Assembly (NCBI GenBank): GCA_016869535.1
Contig: VGDX01000007.1
Span: 1 to 64,000 of the forward strand
DNA: 64,000 nt
Direction: 5' to 3'
From: Alphaproteobacteria bacterium
GTDB taxonomy: Bacteria > Pseudomonadota > Alphaproteobacteria > Rhizobiales > Methyloligellaceae
The notes below the pieces were generated by a model. It saw only the letters and a list, made by a program, of their open reading frames with translations, was not told where the DNA came from and searched no databases. This document shows, piece by piece, positions 18,679-29,032 of the stretch (its first letter is position 1; each line of letters opens with the position of its first letter). The position numbers and the translations under genes are program-made.

Positions 18679-20121
18679 CTATGTGCTGGGGGTACGGATA
18701 ACCTTGATGCCCAGGTCGCGGATCTTCTTGCGCAGGGTGTTGCGGTTTACCCCGAGCAGGTCGGCGGCGCGGATCTGATTTCCGCGCGTGGCCGCGAGCG
18801 CCGCGGTGATGAGCGGCATCTCGACCTTGCGCAGCACCCAGTTATAGAGGCCTGCAGGCGGAAGCTCCTGGCCGAAACGCATGAAGTAGTCGGAGAGGTA
18901 ACGTTCCACCGATTCCGTAAGATCGCCTGACGGCTCGGCCGTGTCGGGAAAAGGCGAGCGGGCGACACTCGCGAGCTCACTATCGACCATGTCGACGGTG
19001 ACGATATCCTGGGGATAGATCGCCGACAGACGCCGCACCAAATTCTCGAGTTCACGCACATTGCCCGGCCAATGATAGCGCTTCATCCGCTCGATGGCCT
19101 GCGGCTCGAAGCCCTTGGGCGGCAGTCCCTCCTTTTCGGCGATCCCGAGGAAGTGACGCACGAGATCGGGAATGTCTTCGAGCCGCTGGCGCAAGGGCGG
19201 AAGCCTGAGCGGCACGACATTCAGCCGGTAGAACAGATCTTCGCGGAACAGGCCTTGATCGATCTGCTGCTGTAGCTCGCGATTGGTGGCGGCGATGATG
19301 CGTACATTGGTGCGGATCGGAATGCGTCCGCCGACCGTGGTGTATTCACCCTCTTGCAGCACGCGCAAGAGTCGTGTCTGTGCCTCCATGGGCATGTCGC
19401 CGATCTCATCAAGAAACAGTGTGCCGCCCTCGGCTTGCTCGAAGCGGCCGGTATGACGGGTCTGGGCGCCGGTGAAGGCCCCCTTCTCGTGACCGAATAG
19501 TTCCGATTCGATCAGTTCGCGCGGGATTGCCGCCATGTTGATGGCGACGAACGGGCCATTGCGACGCTTGCCGTATTCGTGCAGCGCGCGTGCCACCAGT
19601 TCCTTACCGGTGCCGGACTCGCCCGTGATCATCACCGTGAGGTCGGTCTGGGTGAGGCGCGCCAGCACGCGATAGATGTCCTGCATGGCAGGGCAGCGAC
19701 CAATCAGCGGCAGACCTTCATGGTTCTCGGCAGACAGGCGTTGCACCTTGCGCCGCGGTTCCGACAGCGCACGTCCGACCACGGCGATCAGTTCGTTCAG
19801 ATCGAAGGGCTTCGGCAGATATTCGTAAGCTCCCCGCTCCGTGGCGGTGATCGCGGTCATGAAAGTATTCTGCGCGCTCATGACGATGATTGGCAGGTCC
19901 GGCCGGAGCTTCTTGACGCGGGGGATGAGATCGAAGGCGTTTTCGTCGGGCATTATGACGTCGGTGATGACAAGGTCGCCGTCGCCCTGGCTGATCCAGC
20001 GCCACAAGGTGGCGGCGTTGCCGGTGGCGCGCGGCGCGTAGCCGGCCCGGGCGAGCGCCTGATTCAGCACTGTGCGGATGGCGGCGTCGTCGTCGGCGAT
20101 GAGGATATTGCCTTTGCCCAT
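18679..20121 (-). CDS. ntrC: Nitrogen regulation protein NtrC (sigma54 activator)
   Basis: NtrC activates sigma54 promoters of nitrogen-assimilation genes when phosphorylated by NtrB. The 480-residue protein has a receiver with Asp54 ([14 protein letters not shown]), an AAA+ domain with Walker A GESGTGKE, an intact GAFTGA loop ([10 protein letters not shown]) and Walker [12 protein letters not shown]. The Fis-type helix-turn-helix lies at the C-terminus ([20 protein letters not shown]). The frame extends 32 codons upstream into ntrB. ATG 20121 gives the normal [12 protein letters not shown] start, 5 bases after the ntrB stop. Confidence 0.97.
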   Translation of the reverse strand: MGKGNILIADDDAAIRTVLNQALARAGYAPRATGNAATLWRWISQGDGDLVITDVIMPDENAFDLIPRVKKLRPDLPIIVMSAQNTFMTAITATERGAYEYLPKPFDLNELIAVVGRALSEPRRKVQRLSAENHEGLPLIGRCPAMQDIYRVLARLTQTDLTVMITGESGTGKELVARALHEYGKRRNGPFVAINMAAIPRELIESELFGHEKGAFTGAQTRHTGRFEQAEGGTLFLDEIGDMPMEAQTRLLRVLQEGEYTTVGGRIPIRTNVRIIAATNRELQQQIDQGLFREDLFYRLNVVPLRLPPLRQRLEDIPDLVRHFLGIAEKEGLPPKGFEPQAIERMKRYHWPGNVRELENLVRRLSAIYPQDIVTVDMVDSELASVARSPFPDTAEPSGDLTESVERYLSDYFMRFGQELPPAGLYNWVLRKVEMPLITAALAATRGNQIRAADLLGVNRNTLRKKIRDLGIKVIRTPST

Positions 20122-20126
20122 AAGCT

Positions 20127-21275
20127 TTATGCCTGTCCCTGTTGTTCTTGCGCCGCTTCGCTGTCCGCCATGGGCATCAGCGCCCGAAACACCGTTAGAC
20201 GCGGGCGCGAGTCGCATTCGATGATGCCGCCATGATCGCCGACGATCTTGGCCACCAGCGCCAACCCGAGTCCGGTGCCCGATGGTTTGGTGGTGACGAA
20301 AGGATCGAACAAATGCGGCATGAGATCGGCGGGCACGCCCGCGCCGTTGTCTTCGACCGCAATTTCGAGCGGCAGGCTGACGCGCGCCTGGCTTCCCGGC
20401 ACGGACAGCCTGACACCGGGGCGGAAAGAGGTGGAGAGTGTGATCTGCCCGTCGGCGCGGTCGCCGCCGATCGCTTCCGCCGCGTTCTTGACCAGGTTGA
20501 GGAACACCTGGATGAGCTTGTCGCGGCTCCCCGGCACTGGCGGCAAAGACGGATCGTAATTCTCCACGATCTTGATCTGACGGGCGAAGCCCGTGCGGGC
20601 GAGTTGCTTCACGTGATCCAGTACGTCGTGAATGTTGACCGGCTCGCGCTGGATCGGCCGCTCGTCGCCGAAGATCTCCATGCGATCGACCAGTTTGCAG
20701 ATTCGGTCTGACTCGCTGCAGATGAGTTGCGTGAGAGTGCGGTCGGAGTCGAGGCGGTCGCCTTCCAAAAGTTGCGCCGCGCCCCTGATGCCCGATAGCG
20801 GGTTCTTGATCTCATGGGCGAGTACGGCGGCGAGGCCCGAGACGGAACGCGCCGCACCGCGATGGGTGAGCTGGCGCTCGATCATGTGCGCCATGCTGCG
20901 CTGCTGCAGCATGATCATCACGCGTCCCGGCTGCTCGGCGAGCGGGCCGCCGAAGAGATCGACCAGCTTCGGCGCCTCGAAGCGATAGGAGCCGAGCTCG
21001 ACGCCGTATTCGTTGACGGTGGTGTCGTTCCGCTGCACCTGTTCGACGAGAGCGATCAGCGGGCTGCCGAAGGCGACGATTTCGGTGAGGGTGCGCCGGC
21101 AGAGCACCTCGGCGCTCATCTGAAAGAAATCCTCGGCCGCGGTATTGGCGTATTCGATGGTGAAGCCGTCGCCGATGACGAGGAGCGGATGCGGCAGAGC
21201 GCCAAGCAGCGCTTCGGCGTCGATCGGGGTGTGAGAGGCGCGGTTGGGGCTTTGCTTTTTGTTTAGGACGCTCAA
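20127..21275 (-). CDS. ntrB: Nitrogen sensor histidine kinase NtrB (GlnL)
   Basis: NtrB is the cytosolic kinase/phosphatase for NtrC, controlled by PII. The protein has an N-terminal PAS domain ([17 protein letters not shown]), the phospho-acceptor box [21 protein letters not shown] (His at about 154 from the chosen start) and an HATPase domain ([33 protein letters not shown]). The start is uncertain. TTG 21275 gives 382 residues, close to rhizobial NtrB, with GAGGA 11 bases upstream. The next ATG (21317) lacks a ribosome-binding site and lies inside a palindrome. dusB, often the first gene of this operon, is absent. Confidence 0.93.
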   Translation of the reverse strand: MSVLNKKQSPNRASHTPIDAEALLGALPHPLLVIGDGFTIEYANTAAEDFFQMSAEVLCRRTLTEIVAFGSPLIALVEQVQRNDTTVNEYGVELGSYRFEAPKLVDLFGGPLAEQPGRVMIMLQQRSMAHMIERQLTHRGAARSVSGLAAVLAHEIKNPLSGIRGAAQLLEGDRLDSDRTLTQLICSESDRICKLVDRMEIFGDERPIQREPVNIHDVLDHVKQLARTGFARQIKIVENYDPSLPPVPGSRDKLIQVFLNLVKNAAEAIGGDRADGQITLSTSFRPGVRLSVPGSQARVSLPLEIAVEDNGAGVPADLMPHLFDPFVTTKPSGTGLGLALVAKIVGDHGGIIECDSRPRLTVFRALMPMADSEAAQEQQGQA

Positions 21276-21312
21276 AGCGGTGTATATCCTCGCACGCGCT
21301 TGGTGTCTTACA

Positions 21313-21357
21313 TGCATAAAAATTATGCAGGACACCGTTATGATCTATTATTGTGCA
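21313..21357. promoter_or_regulatory. Two NtrC-like boxes in the ntrB/ispDF divergent region
   Basis: A perfect palindrome TGCATAA-AAA-TTATGCA spans 21313-21329. It has the 7-3-7 layout and TGCA ends of NtrC sites (TGCACYA-N3-TGGTGCA). A second, half-conserved copy (TGATCTA-TTA-TTGTGCA) lies at 21341-21357, 28 bases away. The two share the direct repeat ATTRTGCAGGAYAC (21322-21335 and 21350-21363). Autoregulation of ntrBC by NtrC is known in several bacteria; its operation here is inference. Confidence 0.5.
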
Positions 21358-21452
21358 GGATACGAAGGTTTCTGGTCCGGGGCAACATTCCTTTTGCCGC
21401 AGTGCAACAAGAATTATTTCGCAGATCGTAGAAGCAGTTGGAGGCGTTTGCT

Positions 21453-22631
21453 GTGCGTATCGCAGCGCTGATCGTCGCGGCCGGCCGGGGCCTGCGTGCG
21501 TCTCACGAGAGCGGCCTGCCGAAACAATACGCCTCGATCGGCGGCGAGCCGATGCTGACGCGCACCCTCCGCGCCTTTGCCTCTCACCCCCGCATCGACG
21601 TGGCCCTGGTAGTGATCCACCCGGAGGATGCCGGACTTTACGAGGAGGCCAGCCGGCCCTTCGCCGAGAAATTGCGCAAGCCCGCGATGGGAGGGCCGCG
21701 CCGGCAGGATTCCGTGCGCGCCGGGCTCGAGGCTTTGAACGCGGATGCGCCGCGGGCCGTGCTGATCCACGACGCCGCGCGTCCCTTCGTCGAGGCCGAT
21801 CTCATCACGCGCGTCATATCAAGTCTCGATGATCATGCCGGCGCCCTGCCCTGCCTGCCGGTCACCGATACCTTGAAGCGCGGCAGCGGCGGCCGTGTCA
21901 TCGATACGCTCGACCGTGACGGGTTGTGGAGCGCGCAGACGCCGCAAGGCTTCAGGTTCGAGGCGATCCTCGCCGCCCATCGCGCCGCGGCGCAGGATTC
22001 GACGCTCGCTTTTACCGACGACGCAGCCGTAGCCGAATGGTTTGGCCTGGATGTGGCGCTGGTGGAGGGCTCCGAGCATAATCGCAAGCTCACCAGCGCC
22101 GAGGATCTGCTGATCGCCGACAAGTTATTGCGGCCTGACGGCGCCCGCGCAGATACCATCCGCGTCGCTTCCGGTTACGACGTGCATGCCTTCGGTCCGG
22201 GCGAGTCCGTAACGTTGTGCGGCGTGCGCATCCCGCACGCGAAGATGTTGGTCGGCCATAGCGATGCTGACGTGGGCCTGCACGCTCTGACCGACGCGCT
22301 GCTCGGCACCATCGCCGCCGGCGATATCGGTACGCATTTCCCGCCGACGGATGCACGCTGGCGCGGTGCGGCGTCGGAGATATTCCTCAAACATGCCGCG
22401 TCCTTGGTGGCCGAGCGCGGCGGCGTGATTGTGCATGTCGACGTGACCTTGCTGTGCGAGTCTCCACGCATCGGCCCTCATCGGGAGGCGATGCAAAGCC
22501 GCATCGCCGAAATCCTTGGGCTTGGGGCTGGCCAGGTCAGCATCAAGGCGACCACCAATGAAGGTCTCGGCTTCATCGGCCGTGGCGATGGCATTGCCGC
22601 CATGGCCACGGCGACGGTGTGTCTGCCGTGA
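21453..22631 (+). CDS. ispDF: Bifunctional IspD/IspF enzyme of the MEP isoprenoid pathway
   Basis: This fusion carries 2-C-methyl-D-erythritol 4-phosphate cytidylyltransferase and 2,4-cyclodiphosphate synthase, steps three and five of non-mevalonate isoprenoid synthesis. The IspD half (about 1-225) has ALIVAAGRGLR, HDAARPF and QTPQGF. The IspF half (about 232-392) has the metal-binding SGYDVHAF, GHSDADVGLHALTDALLG and IKATTNEGLGFIGRG. GTG 21453 is preceded by GGAGG (21440-21444). A TTG at 21438 would add five residues. The fusion is typical of alphaproteobacteria. It pairs with dxr at 62 kb in the same pathway. Confidence 0.96.
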   Translation: MRIAALIVAAGRGLRASHESGLPKQYASIGGEPMLTRTLRAFASHPRIDVALVVIHPEDAGLYEEASRPFAEKLRKPAMGGPRRQDSVRAGLEALNADAPRAVLIHDAARPFVEADLITRVISSLDDHAGALPCLPVTDTLKRGSGGRVIDTLDRDGLWSAQTPQGFRFEAILAAHRAAAQDSTLAFTDDAAVAEWFGLDVALVEGSEHNRKLTSAEDLLIADKLLRPDGARADTIRVASGYDVHAFGPGESVTLCGVRIPHAKMLVGHSDADVGLHALTDALLGTIAAGDIGTHFPPTDARWRGAASEIFLKHAASLVAERGGVIVHVDVTLLCESPRIGPHREAMQSRIAEILGLGAGQVSIKATTNEGLGFIGRGDGIAAMATATVCLP

Positions 22632-23131
22632 GCGAGAAGATCGATATCGGCGCGGACATCCTCGCCCTCGCGGCCGAGTTGCTCGACGCCTGCCGCGAGC
22701 GTGGCGACCTCATCGCCACCGCGGAGTCCTGCACAGCGGGACTGGTGGCGGCGACGCTCACCGCCATTCCCGGCGCATCGGACGTGTTCGAGCGCGGCTT
22801 CGTCACCTATTCCAACGCCGCCAAGAGCGAGATGTTGGGCGTGCCCTATTGGCTGATCGAGCGGCATGGCGCGGTGAGCGAGGACGTGGCCCGCGCCATG
22901 GCTGGCGGGGCGTTGACGCATTCGCAGGCGAGCCTCGCTGTGTCCGTCACCGGCATTGCCGGTCCTGACGGCGGCACGCCGGAGAAGCCGGTCGGCCTCG
23001 TCTATTTCGCCGCCGGACGCCGCGATGGTCCGATCCGCGACGAGAAGATGGAGTTCGGCGATCTCGGCCGCGATGAGATCAGGCGGCTGAGCGTCGAGCG
23101 CGCGTTGAAACTGCTGCGCTCAGTGGTCTGA
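22628..23131 (+). CDS. pncC: CinA C-terminal-domain protein, nicotinamide-nucleotide amidohydrolase PncC
   Basis: PncC deamidates NMN to NaMN in pyridine nucleotide salvage. The 167-residue protein is the stand-alone CinA C-domain, with ATAESCTAGLVAATLTAIPG, the GFVTYSN strand and SVTGIAGPDGGTPEKPVG. Length is normal for the single-domain form, so it is not a truncated CinA. The GTG start overlaps the ispDF stop as GTGA. A GTG three codons earlier is possible. It ends 10 bases before the convergent ratA. Confidence 0.93.
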   Translation: MSEKIDIGADILALAAELLDACRERGDLIATAESCTAGLVAATLTAIPGASDVFERGFVTYSNAAKSEMLGVPYWLIERHGAVSEDVARAMAGGALTHSQASLAVSVTGIAGPDGGTPEKPVGLVYFAAGRRDGPIRDEKMEFGDLGRDEIRRLSVERALKLLRSVV

Positions 23132-23141
23132 AACACCCTCG

Positions 23142-23618
23142 TCAGGCGAGAGCGTTAACCGCGATCATCTTATTGCCGTAGATGGCGTCGGCACGCGCTT
23201 CGAAGGCGGCGGTGTATCGCTCAACCGCCCGCGCGAACAGTCCGCCCATCAGAGTTTCGAACAGGCGTGAACGGAAACTGTAGGCGATATAGAAATCGAT
23301 CTCGCAGGCTTCCGCCCCGTGTGGCTCGAAATGCCAGCGGTTCTCGAGATGCGAGAAGGGTCCGTCGAGATATTCGACGAAAATGGTGCGGTGCGCCGGA
23401 TCGAGCGTGACCTTCGTGGTCATGCTTTCACGGATCAACTTGTAGCCCACCATCATGGTGGCTATCAGCACCTCGCGCCCGTCGACCAGCTCGCGACGTT
23501 TGACGCGAATTTCCTCGCAGAGCGGCAGGAACTTTGGATAGTCCTCGATGCGGGCCACCAGCGCGAACATGTCGTCCGCCGAATGGGCGACGTTGTGCTT
23601 GATCTCGTAGGTATGCAT
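23142..23618 (-). CDS. COQ10/RatA family START-domain protein
   Basis: This 158-residue protein belongs to the polyketide-cyclase/START group annotated as COQ10 or RatA. It opens with HTYEIKHNVAHSADDMFALVARIEDYPKFLPLCEEI, the usual start, and ends with an amphipathic C-terminal helix. Family members bind ubiquinone and support its delivery to respiratory complexes. The name RatA comes from an E. coli toxin report and does not imply a toxin here, as no antitoxin partner is adjacent. The ATG shares one base with the lipA stop (TGATG). Confidence 0.9.
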   Translation of the reverse strand: MHTYEIKHNVAHSADDMFALVARIEDYPKFLPLCEEIRVKRRELVDGREVLIATMMVGYKLIRESMTTKVTLDPAHRTIFVEYLDGPFSHLENRWHFEPHGAEACEIDFYIAYSFRSRLFETLMGGLFARAVERYTAAFEARADAIYGNKMIAVNALA

Positions 23619-24571
23619 CAGATTTGGACGGCGCGCGCAGCCTTGAGCCGGGCGAAATCCTCTGGCGCGTGATAGGAGGATCGGGTCAAGGGGCTCGACG
23701 CCGCGAGTAGGAAGCCTTTCGCGTAAGCCATGCGCTTATAGTCGGCGAACTCCTCGAGCGTGACAAAGCGGTCGATGGCCGCATGCTTGCGCGTCGGCTG
23801 CAGATATTGGCCGATGGTGAGAAAATCGACATCCGCTTGGCGCAGATCGTCCATCACGCCGCAAACCTCGTCGCGGCTTTCGCCGAAACCCACCATGATG
23901 CCAGATTTGGTGAAGAGCTTGGGGGCCAGCGCCTTGGCGCGTTTGAGCAGCACTAACGATGCTCCGTAATTGGCGCCGGGACGGATGCGCCGGTAGAAGG
24001 ACGGCACCGTCTCGACATTGTGGTTGAACACGTCGGGACACGCGGCGATTACGGTCTCAAGTGCCCCGTCCTTGCGAAGGAAGTCCGGTGTCAGCACCTC
24101 GATGCTCGCTGCTGGGGCTGACTTGCGAATGGATGAGATCGTCGCGGCGAAATGCGCCGCACCGCCATCAGCGAGATCGTCACGATCGACGGACGTTACC
24201 ACCACATGGGAGAGACCGAGCTCAGCCACGGCGCGTGCTACCCGCTCCGGCTCCGTCGCATCGAGCGCCCCAGGCTTGCCGGTGCGCACATTGCAAAAGG
24301 CGCAAGCCCGCGTGCAGGTGTCGCCCATGATCATGACGGTGGCATGCCGCTTGCCCCAGCACTCGCCGATATTGGGACAGGCCGCCTCCTCGCACACCGT
24401 GTTGAGACGGTGCGCGCGTAAAGTCGAGCGTGTCTTGGCGAAAGCCTGACTGTCCGGCGCGCGCACCCTGATCCAGGGCGGTTTCGGGAGGACAGGCGTG
24501 TCGGGCAGCCGCACCTTTTCGGGATGGCGCGGCCGCTCCGTCACTCTCAACGCATTAATGACCGTGACCAT
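23618..24571 (-). CDS. lipA: Lipoyl synthase LipA
   Basis: LipA is a radical-SAM enzyme that inserts two sulfurs into protein-bound octanoyl chains. The 317-residue protein has the auxiliary cluster Cys motif [15 protein letters not shown], the radical-SAM motif CTRACAFC, and the C-terminal [10 protein letters not shown] whose Ser ligates the auxiliary cluster. The frame runs 34 codons upstream. ATG 24571 is chosen because GAAAGG lies a few bases ahead and the MVTVINALR start fits the family. It is downstream of a GlsB-type gene and coupled to the COQ10-like gene. Confidence 0.97.
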   Translation of the reverse strand: MVTVINALRVTERPRHPEKVRLPDTPVLPKPPWIRVRAPDSQAFAKTRSTLRAHRLNTVCEEAACPNIGECWGKRHATVMIMGDTCTRACAFCNVRTGKPGALDATEPERVARAVAELGLSHVVVTSVDRDDLADGGAAHFAATISSIRKSAPAASIEVLTPDFLRKDGALETVIAACPDVFNHNVETVPSFYRRIRPGANYGASLVLLKRAKALAPKLFTKSGIMVGFGESRDEVCGVMDDLRQADVDFLTIGQYLQPTRKHAAIDRFVTLEEFADYKRMAYAKGFLLAASSPLTRSSYHAPEDFARLKAARAVQI

Positions 24572-24584
24572 CGAACCTTTCGCG

Positions 24585-24869
24585 TCAGACCGATGGCCCC
24601 CTGATGCTCCGCCAGAGCCACAGAATGAGGATGGCGCCGATTGCCGCCACGACGAAATTGCCGAGCCAGCCATAGAAGTGGATGTTCAAGAGGCCGGCCA
24701 GCGTGCCGCCGACGAAGGAACCGGCGATGCCGACGAGCAGATTGGTCAAGAGGCCGTGGTCGCTCGCCGTCACCTTCTCGGCGATCCAGCCGGCGAGGAT
24801 GCCGATGATCAGGAAACCGAAGAATCCGACCCCCGGCATGCTCAAGAGTCCATGCGCTTCATTTTCCAT
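24585..24869 (-). CDS. GlsB/YeaQ/YmgE family small membrane protein (first copy)
   Basis: The 94-residue protein has three hydrophobic helices with the family's glycine zipper pattern ([30 protein letters not shown]) and a final helix ending LWLWRS. It is also called a transglycosylase-associated protein. Homologues are stress-induced inner-membrane proteins of unknown biochemical role. ATG 24869 follows AGGAGGAGATCTTAG on the minus strand, a very strong ribosome-binding site. It is the second of two tandem paralogues and lies 13 bases before lipA. Confidence 0.9.
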   Translation of the reverse strand: MENEAHGLLSMPGVGFFGFLIIGILAGWIAEKVTASDHGLLTNLLVGIAGSFVGGTLAGLLNIHFYGWLGNFVVAAIGAILILWLWRSIRGPSV

Positions 24870-24902
24870 CTAAGATCTCCTCCTAGACCCAACGGAAACG
24901 TC

Positions 24903-25136
24903 TCACCGTATGCGCTGCCACACCCAGATGCAGAGAACGGCGCCAAGCGTGGCGACGATGATCTCGCCGAGCAACCCATAGGCGGCGATACCGAGCAGGC
25001 CCGCCAGGAAGCCGCCGACCACCGCGCCAATAATGCCGATCAGCAGGTTGATCAGCAGGTCCTGTTGACGCCCCATAATATAGGACGCGAGCGCACCGGC
25101 GATCAGGCCCACAACAAGAAAGATGATAAGGCTCAT
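24903..25136 (-). CDS. GlsB/YeaQ/YmgE family small membrane protein (second copy)
   Basis: The 77-residue paralogue of the gene just downstream shows the same three-helix layout (FLVVGLIAGALASYIM, NLLIGIIGAVVGGFLAGLLG, VATLGAVLCIWVWQR). It is slightly more typical of the family in length. A GGGAGAAGACT sequence precedes its ATG. Tandem pairs of these genes are frequent in Hyphomicrobiales. A role in envelope stress is known only by association. Confidence 0.9.
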   Translation of the reverse strand: MSLIIFLVVGLIAGALASYIMGRQQDLLINLLIGIIGAVVGGFLAGLLGIAAYGLLGEIIVATLGAVLCIWVWQRIR

Positions 25137-25311
25137 AGTCTTCTCCCTTCATTGGTCGGGCCCGTCTGCCCCTCTACCTTGGGACGAGATGAAGGGTTCG
25201 ATTCAAGCTCCGGGCACCGATTCGCCCATCATCACCGACAATGGGGGGCGGGGGAAGATGTTGCAGCCGGCACTTTCCCGGGTTTTGCCGCGCTGGCGGG
25301 AAAGGCCTGCG

Positions 25312-25320
25312 TTATCCACA
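25312..25320 (+). promoter_or_regulatory. Single perfect DnaA box
   Basis: TTATCCACA matches the strict DnaA 9-mer (TTATNCACA). It lies in the 189-base gap between the second GlsB gene and the membrane-protein stop. No second strict box or AT-rich unwinding region was seen beside it. It may be a DnaA titration or regulatory site, or a chance match. Confidence 0.35.
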
Positions 25321-25325
25321 GGTTG

Positions 25326-25760
25326 TTAGGCCGATATGGCGCCCGCCGATCGAGGCACGGTAGGCCGCATGATCAGATATTGCACGAGCACGGTGATGAT
25401 CACCGGAGCCACGGACACCAGAAAGGTTCTGAGCTGCCGCTGGGGTTCGAAGCCGATATAGACCGTGTGCTCGTACTGGGTGACGAGAAGGAAAGCGAGC
25501 GGCGGTACGAGCAGCAGAACGGTGGCGCCAAGCAGCGCCGTGCGGTTGCGCGCCACCGCAAGCACGACACCGATGATACACGGTCCCAGGATCGCCCAGA
25601 TCATAACGCCATAGGCGCCGACCGCCTCGTCGATGTTGCACGCGAGGCGTTCGCCGTTACAGGGCAAGCGTCCGGCAACATGGACGAACGCGAAGCCGGC
25701 GAGAAACGACAGCGCGGCGGCGGCCAGCAGCGCGAGCAGGTGCTTGCCAACAGACCGCAT
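25326..25760 (-). CDS. Uncharacterised four-helix membrane protein
   Basis: The 144-residue protein has four predicted membrane helices, at about 7-30, 50-70, 77-95 and 113-131. Two cysteines (CNGERLAC, about 34-41) lie in the loop after helix one, possibly outside the membrane. No family was recognised. It begins 19 bases after the GNAT gene and is probably the last gene of the GFA-GNAT-membrane protein operon. The reading frame is convincing from codon use and clean start; function is unknown. Confidence 0.7.
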   Translation of the reverse strand: MRSVGKHLLALLAAAALSFLAGFAFVHVAGRLPCNGERLACNIDEAVGAYGVMIWAILGPCIIGVVLAVARNRTALLGATVLLLVPPLAFLLVTQYEHTVYIGFEPQRQLRTFLVSVAPVIITVLVQYLIMRPTVPRSAGAISA

Positions 25761-25779
25761 GATTATCGTTCGCCTCCCC

Positions 25780-26367
25780 TTACACGGCGAGCGGTTTCAC
25801 CATTAGCACCCAGTCGCCTTTATGCAGGCAGCCTGGAAAAGGCAGCGCAGGCTCGCGTGCGTCAGGCGTGTAACCAGCCTTGGTGTAGAGCCGCGCCGCG
25901 TTCCCATTCCAGCTCGTTACGATGACACTCAACGATGGCGCTTGGGCTGCGCGTGCTTTCTCCTCGGCAATGGCCAGCAGACGGCTGGCGATGCCCTGTC
26001 CGCGGAATTCGGGGAATGTCGCGAGAATATTGACGTACCAGGAGCCCGGCACCTTTGACTCGAGCAGCACGAGCGGCCGCACGAGGTCCGGCATCGCGTC
26101 GAAGCCGCCGGTATCGTAGGGCTCTTGCAGGCGGTAGCCGACCAGACCGGCGGCGATTTCACCGTCAAGCTCGGCGATCGTGGCGTTGCGATAAGAAAAG
26201 CCGCCCTCTTCGCGCCGGGCCCGCTCGCGTCCGATCTCGAGGGGCGACTGGCCTGGCGCCGCCAGCCCCCGCCACATATAGCTCGCCATACCATCGCCGG
26301 CGATGTCGACGAGGACGGCAAGCGCCGAGACATCGGCGATGGTCGCGGGCCTGAATGTCGGTGTCAC
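25780..26367 (-). CDS. GNAT family N-acetyltransferase
   Basis: The 195-residue protein has GNAT features: FRPATIADVSALAVLVD at the start, the acetyl-CoA loop FPEFRGQGIASRLLAIAEEKAR near 130-151 and the C-terminal NGNAARLYTKAGYTPD. The substrate cannot be told. GTG 26367 overlaps the GFA stop as GTGA. The frame extends further upstream only through the GFA gene. It sits in the middle of a three-gene minus-strand operon. Confidence 0.88.
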   Translation of the reverse strand: MTPTFRPATIADVSALAVLVDIAGDGMASYMWRGLAAPGQSPLEIGRERARREEGGFSYRNATIAELDGEIAAGLVGYRLQEPYDTGGFDAMPDLVRPLVLLESKVPGSWYVNILATFPEFRGQGIASRLLAIAEEKARAAQAPSLSVIVTSWNGNAARLYTKAGYTPDAREPALPFPGCLHKGDWVLMVKPLAV

Positions 26368-26816
26368 CTTGGCGCCTCGGCGTCGGCTATGCGCGCCTTC
26401 GCCTCTTCCCAATGCTCACCGTCGAACGGCACCACCATGGCGACTTTGACAGCGCCTTCATCCAGGCAGCGCACATTCACGCTGAAGCCTTCCGGATGGG
26501 AGCGCGGAACATAGAAGCTTTTCACCCCGCAGACCGAACAGAACAGATGCTTGGCCGTGCCGGTGTTGAAGCCGTAATTGGTGAGCTTGTCTTCGCCCAT
26601 AAGCAGCCGGAAGCGATCTTTGGAGACGATCAGATGCAGGAAGCCGGTCTTGCGGCAGATCGAGCAATTGCATTCGACCGCCTCGATCGCGTCAGCCGTC
26701 AGCACCTTGAAGCGCACGGCGCCGCAATGGCAGCTGCCCAGCTTCCAGCGCATGCGCCGGTCGCCGCCCTCCTCAAGCCAGAAATTTGCGCTTTGCGGTG
26801 AAAGACTTGGACTCAT
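26364..26816 (-). CDS. GFA/CENP-V domain zinc-binding protein (first)
   Basis: The 150-residue protein has the glutathione-dependent formaldehyde-activating (GFA) fold. Zinc ligands are in SCHCGAVRFKV, ECNCSICRKTG and FCSVCGVKSFY, followed by GFSVNVRCLD. Family activity is poorly defined; some homologues bind glutathione or act on S-thiolated substrates. ATG 26816 is used; ATG 26753 (MRWKLGSCHCG) is also plausible. It heads the operon with a GNAT protein and has an imperfect palindrome 6 bases upstream. A second GFA gene lies at 28.7 kb. Confidence 0.88.
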   Translation of the reverse strand: MSPSLSPQSANFWLEEGGDRRMRWKLGSCHCGAVRFKVLTADAIEAVECNCSICRKTGFLHLIVSKDRFRLLMGEDKLTNYGFNTGTAKHLFCSVCGVKSFYVPRSHPEGFSVNVRCLDEGAVKVAMVVPFDGEHWEEAKARIADAEAPR

Positions 26817-26821
26817 CGCTT

Positions 26822-26857
26822 CGTGTTGCTCCTGAATTCAAATTCGAAGGTAACACG
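26822..26857. promoter_or_regulatory. Imperfect palindrome upstream of the GFA-GNAT operon
   Basis: CGTGTT at 26822-26827 pairs with AACACG at 26852-26857, and GAATT with AATTC around the centre. In total 12 of 18 positions per arm are symmetric. It sits just before the GFA ATG, where a repressor site would be expected. No matching regulator gene is adjacent. It may be an operator or a weak mRNA hairpin. Confidence 0.3.
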
Positions 26858-26939
26858 GGTGCGAGCCAACTCGAAGGCGGCCAAGTCGGCATTCCTGCAA
26901 ACCGGCATCCAGAAAACAACCTCGCCATGAGGAAATAGG

Positions 26940-27260
26940 TCAGCGTTTGGACAGGGTGCCTGACGCAGGCGCCTGGCGCTTCATGATGACGAGATCGTCG
27001 GGATGGGCGAGATTGAGAATGGCGCGGGCTCGCTCGTCAAGCATGTCGGGATCGAGCTGCTCCGACCGGAGCAATGCCACGTCGCGATCGATCCTGGTCT
27101 TGACCTCGCGCAGGCCCGCAAGCTCGCCATCGAGCACCGCCTTACGGCTTTCAAGGTCGGCGCGGGACTGCAGCCCATGGTCGCCGTTATAGAGGTGGTA
27201 GCCGAAATAGCCCCCCGCCCCCAGCGCCAGTAGTGGGAAAATGAACGCGGTAATGCGCAT
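26940..27260 (-). CDS. ftsB: Septum formation initiator FtsB (DivIC family)
   Basis: FtsB links early and late divisome proteins with FtsL and FtsQ. The 106-residue protein has a short cytoplasmic start, one membrane helix (about 4-22), and a coiled-coil from about 30 to 70 (LESRKAVLDGELAGLREVKTRIDRDVALL). The family's C-terminal DMLDERARAILNLAHPDDLVI follows. It lies 35 bases downstream of eno on the same strand, a conserved alphaproteobacterial pairing. Confidence 0.93.
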   Translation of the reverse strand: MRITAFIFPLLALGAGGYFGYHLYNGDHGLQSRADLESRKAVLDGELAGLREVKTRIDRDVALLRSEQLDPDMLDERARAILNLAHPDDLVIMKRQAPASGTLSKR

Positions 27261-27295
27261 TCTGGCAGGTTTGCGCCCCTGAGGTTAAGCGGGGG

Positions 27296-29029
<1,734 letters not shown>

Positions 29030-29032
29030 GAT

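Noticed and set aside
22628-23131. Truncated CinA
   Set aside because: The stand-alone C-terminal domain is a normal, complete protein form (PncC) with all its conserved motifs.
23142-23618. RatA as a toxin of a toxin-antitoxin pair
   Set aside because: The sequence fits the COQ10/START family and no antitoxin gene is adjacent; the lipA context supports respiration or cofactor biology.
24498-25925. 475-residue plus-strand open frame across lipA, the GlsB genes and the membrane protein
   Set aside because: It is antisense to several real genes, very rich in His, Asp and Arg, and has no sensible start.
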